Shown here one piece after another: positions 1-6,063 of a stretch of 25,917 nucleotides of DNA. The notes beneath the pieces are model-generated. The model searched no databases and was not told the DNA's origin. It was given only the letters and a program-made list of their open reading frames with translations. The stretch covers positions 1 to 25,917 of IMG/VR virus record IMGVR_UViG_3300006802_000485. One strand, 5' to 3'. The stretch comes from a virus. The position numbers and the translations under genes are program-made. Numbering within the stretch: position 1 is the stretch's first letter; every line of letters starts with the position of its first letter.

Positions 1-1
1 T

Positions 2-121
2 AAAGAAAAAGACAAGCAAGGAAAATATGCAATAACTTTTATACAACCACGACAGGAACTAGAGCAAGCAAGAAAGACACTTGAAGAACAAGGTTATTAT
101 AAAAACTTTAGGAAAAAATAA
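2..121 (+). CDS. 3' end of an unidentified gene (partial)
   Basis: An open frame enters from the left edge and stops at TAA 119-121. The visible 39 residues are charged and rich in Lys, Glu and Gln (ending GYYKNFRKK), like a helical C-terminus. Its stop lies one base before the ATG of the glutaredoxin gene at 123, which suggests co-transcription. The start is outside the window and I do not recognise the family. Confidence 0.6.
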   Translation, partial: KEKDKQGKYAITFIQPRQELEQARKTLEEQGYYKNFRKK

Positions 122-122
122 A

Positions 123-395
123 ATGCTAACAGTATATACAAAAGACTGGTGTGGCTATTGCAATATGGCAAAGGCATACCTAAAAAAATATGATATCCCA
201 TTCGAGGAAATCAACATCGATCATGACAGTAATGCACGTGAATATATGATTGCAGAAGGCCACAGAACAGCACCGCAAATTTATAAAGATGGTAAACTGT
301 TTATTGATGGTGGTGCTGACGCCCTTACAAGTTTAAGTGAACAAGAACTACGTGAACGCTTGGGCGATCTTGGATTAGAAAATTTAAGTCTTTAG
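123..395 (+). CDS. Glutaredoxin (thiol-disulfide oxidoreductase)
   Basis: A 90-residue protein of normal glutaredoxin length. It has the redox motif C10-G-Y-C13 after the first strand (TVYTKDWC), the cis-proline segment TAPQ with Pro51, and a GG pair near residue 63 that in the family helps bind glutathione. Phage glutaredoxins usually supply electrons to ribonucleotide reductase in the cytoplasm; no reductase gene is in view, so that partner is inferred. I chose ATG 123 because AGGA at 110-113 lies nine bases upstream. A TTG at 81 in the same frame would add 14 residues unlike the family and would overlap the preceding gene. The CGYC form (Gly instead of Pro) is a common phage/NrdH-like variant. 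Confidence 0.9.
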   Translation: MLTVYTKDWCGYCNMAKAYLKKYDIPFEEINIDHDSNAREYMIAEGHRTAPQIYKDGKLFIDGGADALTSLSEQELRERLGDLGLENLSL

Positions 396-410
396 TCTTA
401 CACTATTATT

Positions 411-641
411 ATGAAATATAAAATTGAAATCAGTCTTCGTGATGGTGTCAAAGATATTGCATCTGAATCTATCTTTAAAACTGCAAACGGAAACGATATG
501 CTAGGCAACGGAAAACTTCAGAGCCTTCGTATGGGAAAATGGTTTGTTGTCGAGTGTGATGACGATTATGATATTGAAATTTTATGTGCAAAATTGCTCG
601 CTAACTCTGTGATCGAAAATTACTCTATAACTGAATTATAA
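411..641 (+). CDS. purS: PurS subunit of phosphoribosylformylglycinamidine synthase
   Basis: A 76-residue protein matching PurS in length and pattern: an opening strand (KYKIEISLRDGVKD), the middle segment LRMGKWFVVEC, and the family-typical end CAKLLANSVIENYSI. PurS is the small dimeric subunit that bridges PurL and PurQ in the FGAM synthase step of purine synthesis. Here it stands alone, so it presumably joins host PurL/PurQ, or phage copies elsewhere. It starts 15 bases after the glutaredoxin stop and shows no clear Shine-Dalgarno sequence. Together with the GMP reductase at 16785 it suggests that the phage reshapes the host purine pool. Confidence 0.85.
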   Translation: MKYKIEISLRDGVKDIASESIFKTANGNDMLGNGKLQSLRMGKWFVVECDDDYDIEILCAKLLANSVIENYSITEL

Positions 642-659
642 TAGCAGTTTATTTTTACA

Positions 660-667
660 CATAAATA
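660..667 (+). promoter_or_regulatory. T4-late-like promoter octamer CATAAATA
   Basis: CATAAATA matches the T4/cyanophage late -10 element (consensus TATAAATA / NATAAATA). It ends five bases before the ATG of the PAAR gene, a virion gene as expected for late transcription. With that spacing the transcript would begin at or just beside the start codon. Confidence 0.5.
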
Positions 668-672
668 TACAT

Positions 673-957
673 ATGGGAAGACCTGTAGTAAGAATTTTTG
701 ATATTAATATAGCCGGCGGCGCAGCAATATTGCCTGTATTAAGTGTAACTGCTAATGGTAGACCCTTGGCTAGACACCTAGGTCCTGTGACTTCACATCC
801 ACTATGTCCATTAGTTCCTATACACTGTACAGCACTCGCAGCATTGCCTGGTAGTTTTAAAGTAACAGCAGGAGGAGCACCGGTTGTAAGAGTGGGCGAT
901 ATAGATACCTGCGGTGATCCAAGGTTAACTGGATCATTAAGTGTGATAGCGGGGTAA
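673..957 (+). CDS. PAAR-repeat spike-tip protein (T4 gp5.4-like)
   Basis: A 94-residue protein typical of PAAR tips: MGRPVVRIFD at the start, regular hydrophobic strands with Gly turns, a His/Cys-rich centre (H35, H42, C45, H51, C52) and the closing segment GDIDTCGDP. PAAR proteins form a zinc-stabilised cone capping the VgrG/gp5 tail spike and help pierce the outer membrane. Which His and Cys bind the metal cannot be fixed by eye. It directly precedes a long structural-type protein, with only three bases between them, so the pair is probably a baseplate unit. The start follows a late-promoter octamer. Confidence 0.88.
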   Translation: MGRPVVRIFDINIAGGAAILPVLSVTANGRPLARHLGPVTSHPLCPLVPIHCTALAALPGSFKVTAGGAPVVRVGDIDTCGDPRLTGSLSVIAG

Positions 958-960
958 ACC

Positions 961-2895
961 ATGGCATGTATTAAAGCAGCAATTACAAGTATAGGACTAA
1001 ATGCGCTAGGCGGCGGCCTTGGTGGTTTAGGTCTGGGAAATTTAGGTAGTGCTTTAGCTAGTCCCATGTCTGCTCTTGGTGGCATTGCGGGCCAAATGGG
1101 AATAACCAGTCAACTAGGCAGTTTTTTAAGTCCTATAACAAGTGCCCTGGGCGGTGTAACTGATCTAGTTAGTGCAGGTCTAAATCCCCTAACAAGCATA
1201 AGTGGTGCTTTAAATGGAATTGCCGGCGGAATAGGCAGTGCTCTGAGCGACGGTCTTGGATCAATTACTGGTGTTCTAGGTGAAGGTTTTAGTGCTCTTG
1301 GTGGTACTGGTATATTAGACAGTATTAGTAGTCATACCAGTAACTTAATGGGTAGCTTTGGCGCTAACAGTATTATGCAAGCATTCAGTGGTGTTGAAGC
1401 ATTTTCTAATATAAGTGGTACACTAGCAAGCAGTTTAACAAGCGGGTTGAGTGCTCAGTTTGGTAGTGCTTTTAGTGCTCTTACCAGCGCACTTCCATTT
1501 GGAGATGTTCTTAGCGGATTAGATTCAGGTTTCTTGGATGCGCTGGATCCTGGCGAATTAACTGATATACTAGGCGGAGGTGAATTTGACTTTGGTAATT
1601 TCCTAGGTGATGCCATAGGTAGCATAGGTGATGTAGTTACGAATGGTATGACAAGTTTTATTTCCGGACAAGTAAATGATATTCTTCCCGACTTTGCTCA
1701 AGACTTAGTTAATCTAGGCGGTGCTTTTGATTTAGGCGATATTGCTAATTTTGGCAATCCAGGGCAGCTAGTTGAAAAATTAATTAACAGTGGTGCTGGT
1801 GAAATTACAGGAATTTTTGATGTTCTTCAGGATGTTGCTGGGAATGAATTACTAGATAATATAGGCAATCTAGCAAGCGGACAATTTAATGATATTCTAA
1901 ATGACGCACTAGGAATGGTAACTAACCCAGACATGTTAAATATAGCTCAGGATGTACTGGGCAGTAAAATTCCTGGTTTAGAAAGTTTGGCAGATTTTAC
2001 AAACTTAGCTAAAGTTTTGCCTACCAGTTTTGACTTTATAAGCCCTGATACATTTCAAGAATTTGCTGGTGAACTAGCAAATGTAAGTCTTGGAAGTTTA
2101 GCAACACCACAACAGTTTGGTAAATTATTGCAAGCATTTGACATTCCCACGGAACTGCCTATAATTGGAAATGCTTTAAATCTAATAGACAAAGATGCGG
2201 CAGCCAATATCACAAGCAAATTTCTTGGTGGTACAGGTCTAGACGGTAGACTACAAATCAGTGATGTAATGGGTTCACTAGCAGGAATAGGTTTAAAAGA
2301 GCCTATTAATCAGTTTACAAATAGTATGCGTAAGATGGAAGATTTAGGAGCATTTACAAATTTAAATAATTTGTACAGTCATCTAAGCAATGGCTTAACT
2401 GGTAACTTTACAACTGGAGGAGGATCCCCAGTATATGGCGTAGATGGTATAGTTGATACAGTACTAGGCATAACTCATGAAGACATGGATAGTTTTGCTA
2501 AGAAAACGCTGGATAGCATACAAAGTGAAGTGACTAGTATTGCAAATAATTCTACATGGAGTGGTGCGTTTGGCAGTGCAAGAAGTGCCATTCAACAGAT
2601 ACAGAAAAAAGTTTACGACGAAAAAATTATACACCTACCTAAAATGGACCTACACTTAGATCTTAGAACAAACGATCCACAAAATGTATTTGGTTTTGTA
2701 GCTAGCATGGAAAACCGTGTTACTAGTCCAGACGCTGTTGCTATGTTAAAAGGATTAGCGGAAGGCGCAAAAGTTACAGGAGACAAGTTTGGGAGTTACT
2801 GGGATGCATTTACCAGTGAAATGATAAACAGAAACGCTGTTCAGGAATATGCTATTGAATGGATGGCAGAAGATAAAATAGAATTAGTAGCATAA
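961..2895 (+). CDS. Gly/Ser/Leu-rich virion protein, probably tail or baseplate
   Basis: A 644-residue protein. Residues 1 to about 250 are low-complexity, dominated by G, S, A and L with repeated LGG, SALG and GS elements and almost no charge. The middle carries amphipathic helices (repeats of the LxNIGNLxSGQ kind), and residues 545-644 are ordinary, more polar protein. No signal peptide or convincing membrane segment is seen. Its position right behind the PAAR gene suggests a baseplate, spike-associated or tail-fibre component, and the repetitive N-terminus would fit an extended or oligomerising part. I do not recognise a named family. Confidence 0.6.
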   Translation: MACIKAAITSIGLNALGGGLGGLGLGNLGSALASPMSALGGIAGQMGITSQLGSFLSPITSALGGVTDLVSAGLNPLTSISGALNGIAGGIGSALSDGLGSITGVLGEGFSALGGTGILDSISSHTSNLMGSFGANSIMQAFSGVEAFSNISGTLASSLTSGLSAQFGSAFSALTSALPFGDVLSGLDSGFLDALDPGELTDILGGGEFDFGNFLGDAIGSIGDVVTNGMTSFISGQVNDILPDFAQDLVNLGGAFDLGDIANFGNPGQLVEKLINSGAGEITGIFDVLQDVAGNELLDNIGNLASGQFNDILNDALGMVTNPDMLNIAQDVLGSKIPGLESLADFTNLAKVLPTSFDFISPDTFQEFAGELANVSLGSLATPQQFGKLLQAFDIPTELPIIGNALNLIDKDAAANITSKFLGGTGLDGRLQISDVMGSLAGIGLKEPINQFTNSMRKMEDLGAFTNLNNLYSHLSNGLTGNFTTGGGSPVYGVDGIVDTVLGITHEDMDSFAKKTLDSIQSEVTSIANNSTWSGAFGSARSAIQQIQKKVYDEKIIHLPKMDLHLDLRTNDPQNVFGFVASMENRVTSPDAVAMLKGLAEGAKVTGDKFGSYWDAFTSEMINRNAVQEYAIEWMAEDKIELVA

Positions 2896-2900
2896 AACTG

Positions 2901-2930
2901 TTGACAAAAATCCAAAAATATAGTTAAATA
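2901..2930 (+). promoter_or_regulatory. Sigma-70-type promoter of the tmRNA gene
   Basis: TTGACA at 2901-2906 is followed, after 17-18 bases, by an AT-rich -10 (TTAAAT/TAAATA, 2924-2930). Transcription would start near 2937, just before the tmRNA acceptor piece. The -35 is consensus and the -10 is weak. Confidence 0.6.
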
Positions 2931-2937
2931 GTATTGT

Positions 2938-3250
2938 AACGTTGAAGCACGTTAACGACGGAGTAGACAGCGGGGCAGTACCGCTCGCCTCCACCATAAG
3001 CACACCAGCAGGTAGCTCCTGTAGTATGGTACTATTCTAGAAATGAGGTTCAAGTCCTCGGTGTGCTTTTGATGGGGGCGAACTAGGATCGATACACGTA
3101 ATAGGCGCAGTGGAGTTACCGGTAGGCGATGACCGTAAATCAAGCAAACTTTATAAACGCAAACGATAATAACGTTGCATTTGCTCTAGCCGCTTGAGGC
3201 TAGACGGGGTTTGGCTAGCTGAACCTGGCAACAGAATCAGCTAGCATCTA
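2938..3250 (+). ncRNA. ssrA: Circularly permuted two-piece tmRNA (tag ANDNNVAFALAA)
   Basis: The acceptor piece comes first: T-arm AGCGG-GGCAGTA-CCGCT at 2969-2985, then CGCCTCC (2986-2992), A and encoded CCA at 2994-2996. The coding piece begins downstream with GGGGGCG (3074-3080), which pairs with CGCCTCC over 7 bp including G3-U70, the alanine identity pair. The tag frame runs from GCA at 3159 to TGA 3195-3197. The stop codon lies in the loop of a 7-bp stem (3185-3191 with 3198-3204), as in other tmRNAs. A 9-bp stem follows (3214-3222 with 3237-3245). The role is rescue of stalled ribosomes and tagging of the product for Clp proteolysis. The permuted order is the alphaproteobacterial arrangement. 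Outer ends are approximate. Phage tmRNAs are known but uncommon. Confidence 0.9.
2999..3067 (+). other. tRNA-like element inside the tmRNA intervening segment
   Basis: Between the encoded CCA of the acceptor piece (2996) and the 5' end of the coding piece (3074) lies a tRNA-shaped sequence. It has a perfect 7-bp acceptor stem AGCACAC/GTGTGCT (2999-3005 with 3061-3067) and a 5-bp T-arm with a canonical TTCAAGT loop (3044-3060). The D-arm lacks the GG pair (3008-3022), and the anticodon region forms no good 5-bp stem with a 7-base loop carrying U33. It could be a decayed tRNA, or a minihelix kept because acceptor plus T-arm is what RNase P and RNase Z recognise. No CCA is encoded. Confidence 0.6.
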
Positions 3251-3264
3251 CCTTGGAGCAGGTA

Positions 3265-3585
3265 TTGAATTTAAGGTTGACATATTTAAGTATTTTTATT
3301 ACAATGTTAGGAGGATGTGCAGCAGGATTAGTTCCTTTGCCCATACAAATATTAGGAGCAGCAAAAACTGTTTATGATGCAGGGGCAATTATAGCAGACG
3401 AAAAAACTATTAATGATCATGTTATATCTGAAATAGTCGACAAAGAATGCAAAACTAGAAGCCTCCTAGAAGGGGAAGAATACTGTAAAGTAAACCTAGA
3501 TAAAGCAATAAAAGATTACATTGAAAACTTGAAAACGCAAGAGCAATTAAAGCAAAAAAAGGAAAACAAAGATGGCAAAGGGTAA
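3265..3585 (+). CDS. Small predicted lipoprotein
   Basis: A frame of 106 residues from TTG 3265, which sits just after GGAGCAGG at 3255-3262. The N-terminus reads MNLRLTYLSIFITMLGGC: a basic tip, a hydrophobic stretch and a lipobox LGGC, so the mature protein would start at a lipidated Cys18 in the envelope. A longer TTG start at 3253 is possible; the first ATG (3304) would remove the signal. The mature part has two further Cys (KECKT, EEYCK) and a charged Lys/Glu-rich C-terminus. It resembles small alphaproteobacterial envelope lipoproteins of unknown role, from memory only. It could be read from the tmRNA promoter. Confidence 0.6.
   Translation: MNLRLTYLSIFITMLGGCAAGLVPLPIQILGAAKTVYDAGAIIADEKTINDHVISEIVDKECKTRSLLEGEEYCKVNLDKAIKDYIENLKTQEQLKQKKENKDGKG
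3277..3305 (+). promoter_or_regulatory. Sigma-70-type promoter inside the lipoprotein gene start
   Basis: TTGACA (3277-3282), 17 bases, then TACAAT (3300-3305). It overlaps the signal-peptide codons, so a transcript from it (start near 3312) cannot encode the lipoprotein from 3265. It would instead feed the basic-protein genes from 3572 on. Confidence 0.55.
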
Positions 3586-3847
3586 GAGGTCTTCAGGCAA
3601 GAATTATACTTCAAAAGGTGAGCGTCCAAACGTATCACGCTGGTTACGTAAAACAATGCGTCGTGAATATTTAGAAAATAATCTTTTAGAAAGAGCAAAT
3701 AATCAAATAGCTGCTTTTATTAAAGGCAAAAATGTAGTTCTAACTATTCCGAATCCAAACAAAAATGAAAAAAACAAGAAATTCATTAGGGTAAATGCTA
3801 GGGAAGTTTTGAAGACAGGTTCATATTCCATGAAGAGTTCAGGTTAA
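3572..3847 (+). CDS. Small basic protein, conserved-looking, unknown function
   Basis: A 91-residue, strongly basic protein opening MAKGKRSSGKNYTSKGERPNVS, with many Lys, Arg and Asn, a helical Arg-rich middle (LRKTMRREYLENN) and a short strand segment NVVLTIPNPN. Its composition is that of a nucleic-acid- or ribosome-binding protein, but I see no named fold. The ATG overlaps the end of the lipoprotein gene by 14 bases, and its own stop overlaps the next ATG (TAATG), so 3572-4050 is translationally coupled. Being beside the bL33-like gene makes a ribosomal link plausible but unproven. Confidence 0.65.
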   Translation: MAKGKRSSGKNYTSKGERPNVSRWLRKTMRREYLENNLLERANNQIAAFIKGKNVVLTIPNPNKNEKNKKFIRVNAREVLKTGSYSMKSSG

Positions 3848-4050
3848 TGGCAGGTAAAAAAAATCGTAATGATAAAGTATGGATGATTCCAGAAGATGAA
3901 TCGCGTACCAATGCTAGTTATCACTTTGTTCATCCTAAAACCTTGAGCGAACTACGCGAAGGTAAAAAGTTGCGTATGCGTAAGTATCATCCAGGCCGAC
4001 GTGCTCATGTTTGGTTTGTTGAGTCAAGGATGCCTCCGCATAGCAAATAG
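3847..4050 (+). CDS. Ribosomal protein bL33 homologue
   Basis: A 67-residue basic protein whose second half follows bL33: an aromatic strand (ASYHFVHPKT), then KLRMRKYHPGRRAHVWFVESRM, which lines up residue by residue with the bL33 end [22 protein letters not shown], sharing KL, K-aromatic, P, R, HV and E. bL33 sits near the E site of the large subunit. The N-terminal 20 residues (KKNRNDKVWMIPEDESRT) differ from cellular bL33. No zinc-binding Cys pairs are present, so it is of the Cys-free type. Start and stop overlap with its upstream neighbour. The assignment is by eye and would profit from a profile search. Confidence 0.65.
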   Translation: MAGKKNRNDKVWMIPEDESRTNASYHFVHPKTLSELREGKKLRMRKYHPGRRAHVWFVESRMPPHSK

Positions 4051-4058
4051 ATAACTAA

Positions 4059-4087
4059 ATAGTGAGTCAACAAGGAGGACTCACTAT
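4059..4087 (+). promoter_or_regulatory. Perfect hairpin presenting a Shine-Dalgarno in its loop
   Basis: A 10-bp perfect stem, ATAGTGAGTC (4059-4068) with GACTCACTAT (4078-4087), encloses the 9-base loop AACAAGGAG. The Shine-Dalgarno AAGGAG is thus exposed in the loop and the AT of the start codon ATG 4086 is paired. A CTAAATA late-like motif (4054-4060) overlaps the left arm, so the full hairpin exists only on read-through transcripts. Confidence 0.6.
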
Positions 4088-4250
4088 GGCTAAAGGTGGT
4101 AAATCAATTGGCTCCAACAAAGGAGTTAAACTAACACAAAACAGATCCGGAACTAAAAAAAGAACCAGTATTGGATGCAGTAATTTAACTAGACCAAAAA
4201 ACAAACATAAAGGAAAAAATTTCAAAGCATATCGCGGTCAAGGCAAATAA
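4086..4250 (+). CDS. Very small basic protein, unknown function
   Basis: A 54-residue protein, MAKGGKSIGSNKGVK..., very rich in Lys, Gly, Asn, Ser and Thr, ending in NFKAYRGQGK. ATG 4086 is chosen because AAGGAGG (4072-4078) sits at good distance; an upstream GTG at 4062 in frame lacks this. The charge suggests RNA or ribosome binding. It is the third small basic protein in a row after 3572 and 3847. I do not know the family. Confidence 0.65.
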   Translation: MAKGGKSIGSNKGVKLTQNRSGTKKRTSIGCSNLTRPKNKHKGKNFKAYRGQGK

Positions 4251-4253
4251 ATA
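4246..4253 (+). promoter_or_regulatory. Late-promoter octamer AATAAATA overlapping a stop codon
   Basis: AATAAATA contains the TAA stop (4248-4250) of the preceding gene. Transcription would begin near 4259, leaving a leader of about 16 bases that carries GAGGAG before the ATG at 4275. Confidence 0.45.
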
Positions 4254-4272
4254 CCTCAGAAGAGGAGTATTT
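4249..4272 (+). promoter_or_regulatory. Hairpin sequestering the ribosome-binding site of the nuclease gene
   Basis: AAATA (4249-4253) pairs with TATTT (4268-4272), and CCTC (4254-4257) pairs with GAGG (4262-4265), with an AGAA loop and a two-base AG bulge. The Shine-Dalgarno GAGGAG is inside the stem. It exists on read-through RNA but not on RNA starting at the overlapping late promoter. Confidence 0.35.
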
Positions 4273-4274
4273 AA

Positions 4275-4718
4275 ATGTATGAGTACCGCACAAGTATTCT
4301 ACGAGTTGTGGATGGAGACACAGTAGACGTAGATATTGATTTAGGCTTTGGAGTGTGGCTTAAAGATGAACGTGTCCGTATTATGGGCATTGATACACCA
4401 GAATCTCGCACAAGGGATAAAGTAGAAAAGAAGTTTGGGCTTGCTGCTAAGGCTAGACTCAAATCTTTATTAGGTAAAACCGCAGTACTACAAACACAAG
4501 TAAACAAAAATGGTGAGGATATGAAAGGCAAGTTTGGTCGTATCCTTGGTGACTTTGTATGCTGGGACGCTAAAAATGACAGAGAATCAATGGTTACTAC
4601 AGTAATGATTGCTGAAGGACACTGTGTGCCTTATTTTGGCGGCAGCAAAGAAGAGGTTCAAGCCCAGCATATGCGTAACAGAGAACGCCTGATTGCTGAA
4701 GGAATCGTTAAACTTTAA
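4275..4718 (+). CDS. Thermonuclease-family (SNase-like) nuclease
   Basis: A 147-residue protein with the staphylococcal-nuclease (OB-fold) signature: strand RTSILRVVDGDTVDVDID with D13, then VRIMGIDTPE with R35, D40, T41 and E43, the same numbers as in the staphylococcal enzyme, and KFGRILGDF with R89 as the second catalytic arginine. Substrates are single-stranded DNA or RNA with calcium. No signal peptide is seen, so it acts in the cytoplasm or in the particle, for example in host nucleic-acid degradation. The start follows AGAGGAG at 4261-4267. All catalytic residues look intact. Confidence 0.9.
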   Translation: MYEYRTSILRVVDGDTVDVDIDLGFGVWLKDERVRIMGIDTPESRTRDKVEKKFGLAAKARLKSLLGKTAVLQTQVNKNGEDMKGKFGRILGDFVCWDAKNDRESMVTTVMIAEGHCVPYFGGSKEEVQAQHMRNRERLIAEGIVKL

Positions 4719-4721
4719 CGG

Positions 4722-4749
4722 TTGACTTTTTTGTAAATAATTATATTAT
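4722..4749 (+). promoter_or_regulatory. Sigma-70-type promoter
   Basis: GTTGACT with its -35 at 4722-4727, then a very AT-rich stretch with TATTAT at 4744-4749 (16-base spacer). It precedes the gene at 4792. The -10 position is uncertain because the region is almost all A and T. Confidence 0.5.
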
Positions 4750-4791
4750 TAATAATATAATATTATATTTTAGAAATAAAAGGAATTGATT

Positions 4792-5310
4792 ATGATTACT
4801 GAAGCGAGTCTAAGTAGAGTGTGGCAACATTTTAACGATCCAGACAGGAATGTTGCTATATTAACAGCGTTTAGGGGTGATTATACTTATGAAGAGAATG
4901 TTGCTAGAAATAAAACACTTGCAGCGGACTTACGTAAAGAAGGGTATGGATTTTTTTATGTTGATGGTTATTGGATTGAAAACCAAGGAACTGAAAACGA
5001 ACGCAAAGTAGCCGAAGACAGCATTTTTGTAATAGCGCCCTCTAGTTCAGATTCTTTTGCAGACACCATTCATAAACTAGGCAATCAATGGGATCAGGAT
5101 GCTGTACTAGTTAAAGACAGTGACGGAACTAGAATTATTAATAATGATGGCAGCGACTTTTCACTAGGCCCAATACAGCCAGGAAAACTAGGTGTATTGT
5201 ATACCAAGTTAAGAAACAATAAAAAAGCCAACACTTTTGTTTTTGAATCAGAACGCAATGACAAAGGATTTATTGTTAGACTTAGAGAACTTGCAGGCTT
5301 AAAAGGGTAA
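4792..5310 (+). CDS. Unidentified 172-residue phage protein
   Basis: An alpha/beta-type protein with the segment VAILTAFRGDYTYEENVARNK, a helix LAADLRKEGYGFFYVDGYWIE, a strand EDSIFVIAPSSSD and a second strand-rich half (LGVLYTKLRN, NTFVFES). The pattern of an AF/AW strand, N..RN, a helix, a GY strand with G-W and a following F-V-I strand resembles DUF3293-like small proteins, but I am not sure. ATG 4792 is preferred over TTG 4786 because AAAGGA ends about eight bases before it. It has its own AT-rich promoter. Function unknown. Confidence 0.6.
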   Translation: MITEASLSRVWQHFNDPDRNVAILTAFRGDYTYEENVARNKTLAADLRKEGYGFFYVDGYWIENQGTENERKVAEDSIFVIAPSSSDSFADTIHKLGNQWDQDAVLVKDSDGTRIINNDGSDFSLGPIQPGKLGVLYTKLRNNKKANTFVFESERNDKGFIVRLRELAGLKG

Positions 5311-5364
5311 CTGGGCTAAAATACGTGTTAAACTAAGTTTAGTATTAACTCTAGGAGTAAGTCT

Positions 5365-6063
5365 ATGAATTTACGTAACATGCCTCTGTTTTTAATAATT
5401 GGTTTTATGGTTGGTGCTTCAGCACATTATTACATGGGGGAGCCTAAAACTATAACTAAGTTTATTGAAGTAGAGAAGATAATTGAAAAGTTTGTTCCTT
5501 TAGAAAAAGTTGTTATAAAAGAAGTACCAACAACAAAAACAGTTATACAAACAAGAACAATATATATTCCAGCTGAAAAAGATAAAAATAAAGTAGAACA
5601 AGAAGAGCTATACTGTATGGCCCTAAACATATACAGAGAAGCAGCCAATCAAAGCCAGGCTGGAATGATAGCTGTAGCTAGAGTGGTTATGAATAGAGTA
5701 AATGATCGCAGATTTCCTGGTACAGTCTGTGACGTAATATACGAAGGGCCAGTGAGAGAAAGTTGGCGTACCAAAAACGATCCTAACATTAATAAGGAAG
5801 ACAGGAAATTTTATCCAGTAAAGCACCGCTGCCAGTTTAGTTGGTATTGTGATGGCAAAAAGGATGAAGTAATAAACACTGAAAATAACATCAAGTGGAA
5901 AGTTGCTAATGCCATCGCTTATGAAGTACTAGCATACAACAAATGGAAAGGCATGTTAGAAGGAGCCAATCACTATCATGCTGAGTATGTGAAGCCAGAA
6001 TGGCGTAAGCGTATGACCCTAGTAGCTCATATTGATGACCACATCTTCTACAGAGCGGATTAA
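5365..6063 (+). CDS. Membrane-anchored SleB/CwlJ-type cell-wall hydrolase (endolysin)
   Basis: A 232-residue protein. Residues 6-23 (MPLFLIIGFMVGASAHYY) form one membrane segment or signal anchor. Residues 30-75 are a Lys/Glu/Val-rich stalk. Residues 80-232 are a Hydrolase_2 domain: ALNIYREAANQSQAGMIAVA with catalytic-type E92, VVMNRV, RFPGTVCDVIYE, and after an insertion CQFSW at 156-160. SleB enzymes are lytic transglycosylases cutting peptidoglycan. The anchor suggests export by the host Sec system, like a signal-arrest-release endolysin. It follows a dyad TAAACT-A-AGTTTA (5329-5341) and an AGGAG site, and shares its stop with the oxygenase start (TAATG). Confidence 0.88.
   Translation: MNLRNMPLFLIIGFMVGASAHYYMGEPKTITKFIEVEKIIEKFVPLEKVVIKEVPTTKTVIQTRTIYIPAEKDKNKVEQEELYCMALNIYREAANQSQAGMIAVARVVMNRVNDRRFPGTVCDVIYEGPVRESWRTKNDPNINKEDRKFYPVKHRCQFSWYCDGKKDEVINTENNIKWKVANAIAYEVLAYNKWKGMLEGANHYHAEYVKPEWRKRMTLVAHIDDHIFYRAD

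Noticed and set aside
636-1085. A 149-residue minus-strand open frame across the PAAR gene
   Set aside because: It is antisense to clear coding sequence and consists of Pro/Ala/Leu-rich shadow sequence.
2952-3143. A minus-strand open frame across the tmRNA
   Set aside because: The region is explained by tmRNA structure, and the frame has Arg/Leu-rich shadow composition.
3559-3571. A slippery-looking A-AAA-AAG near the end of the lipoprotein gene (codons CAA AAA AAG)
   Set aside because: The -1 frame after it is only a shadow of the next gene (which is in the +1 phase), and no stimulatory stem is seen at the right distance.
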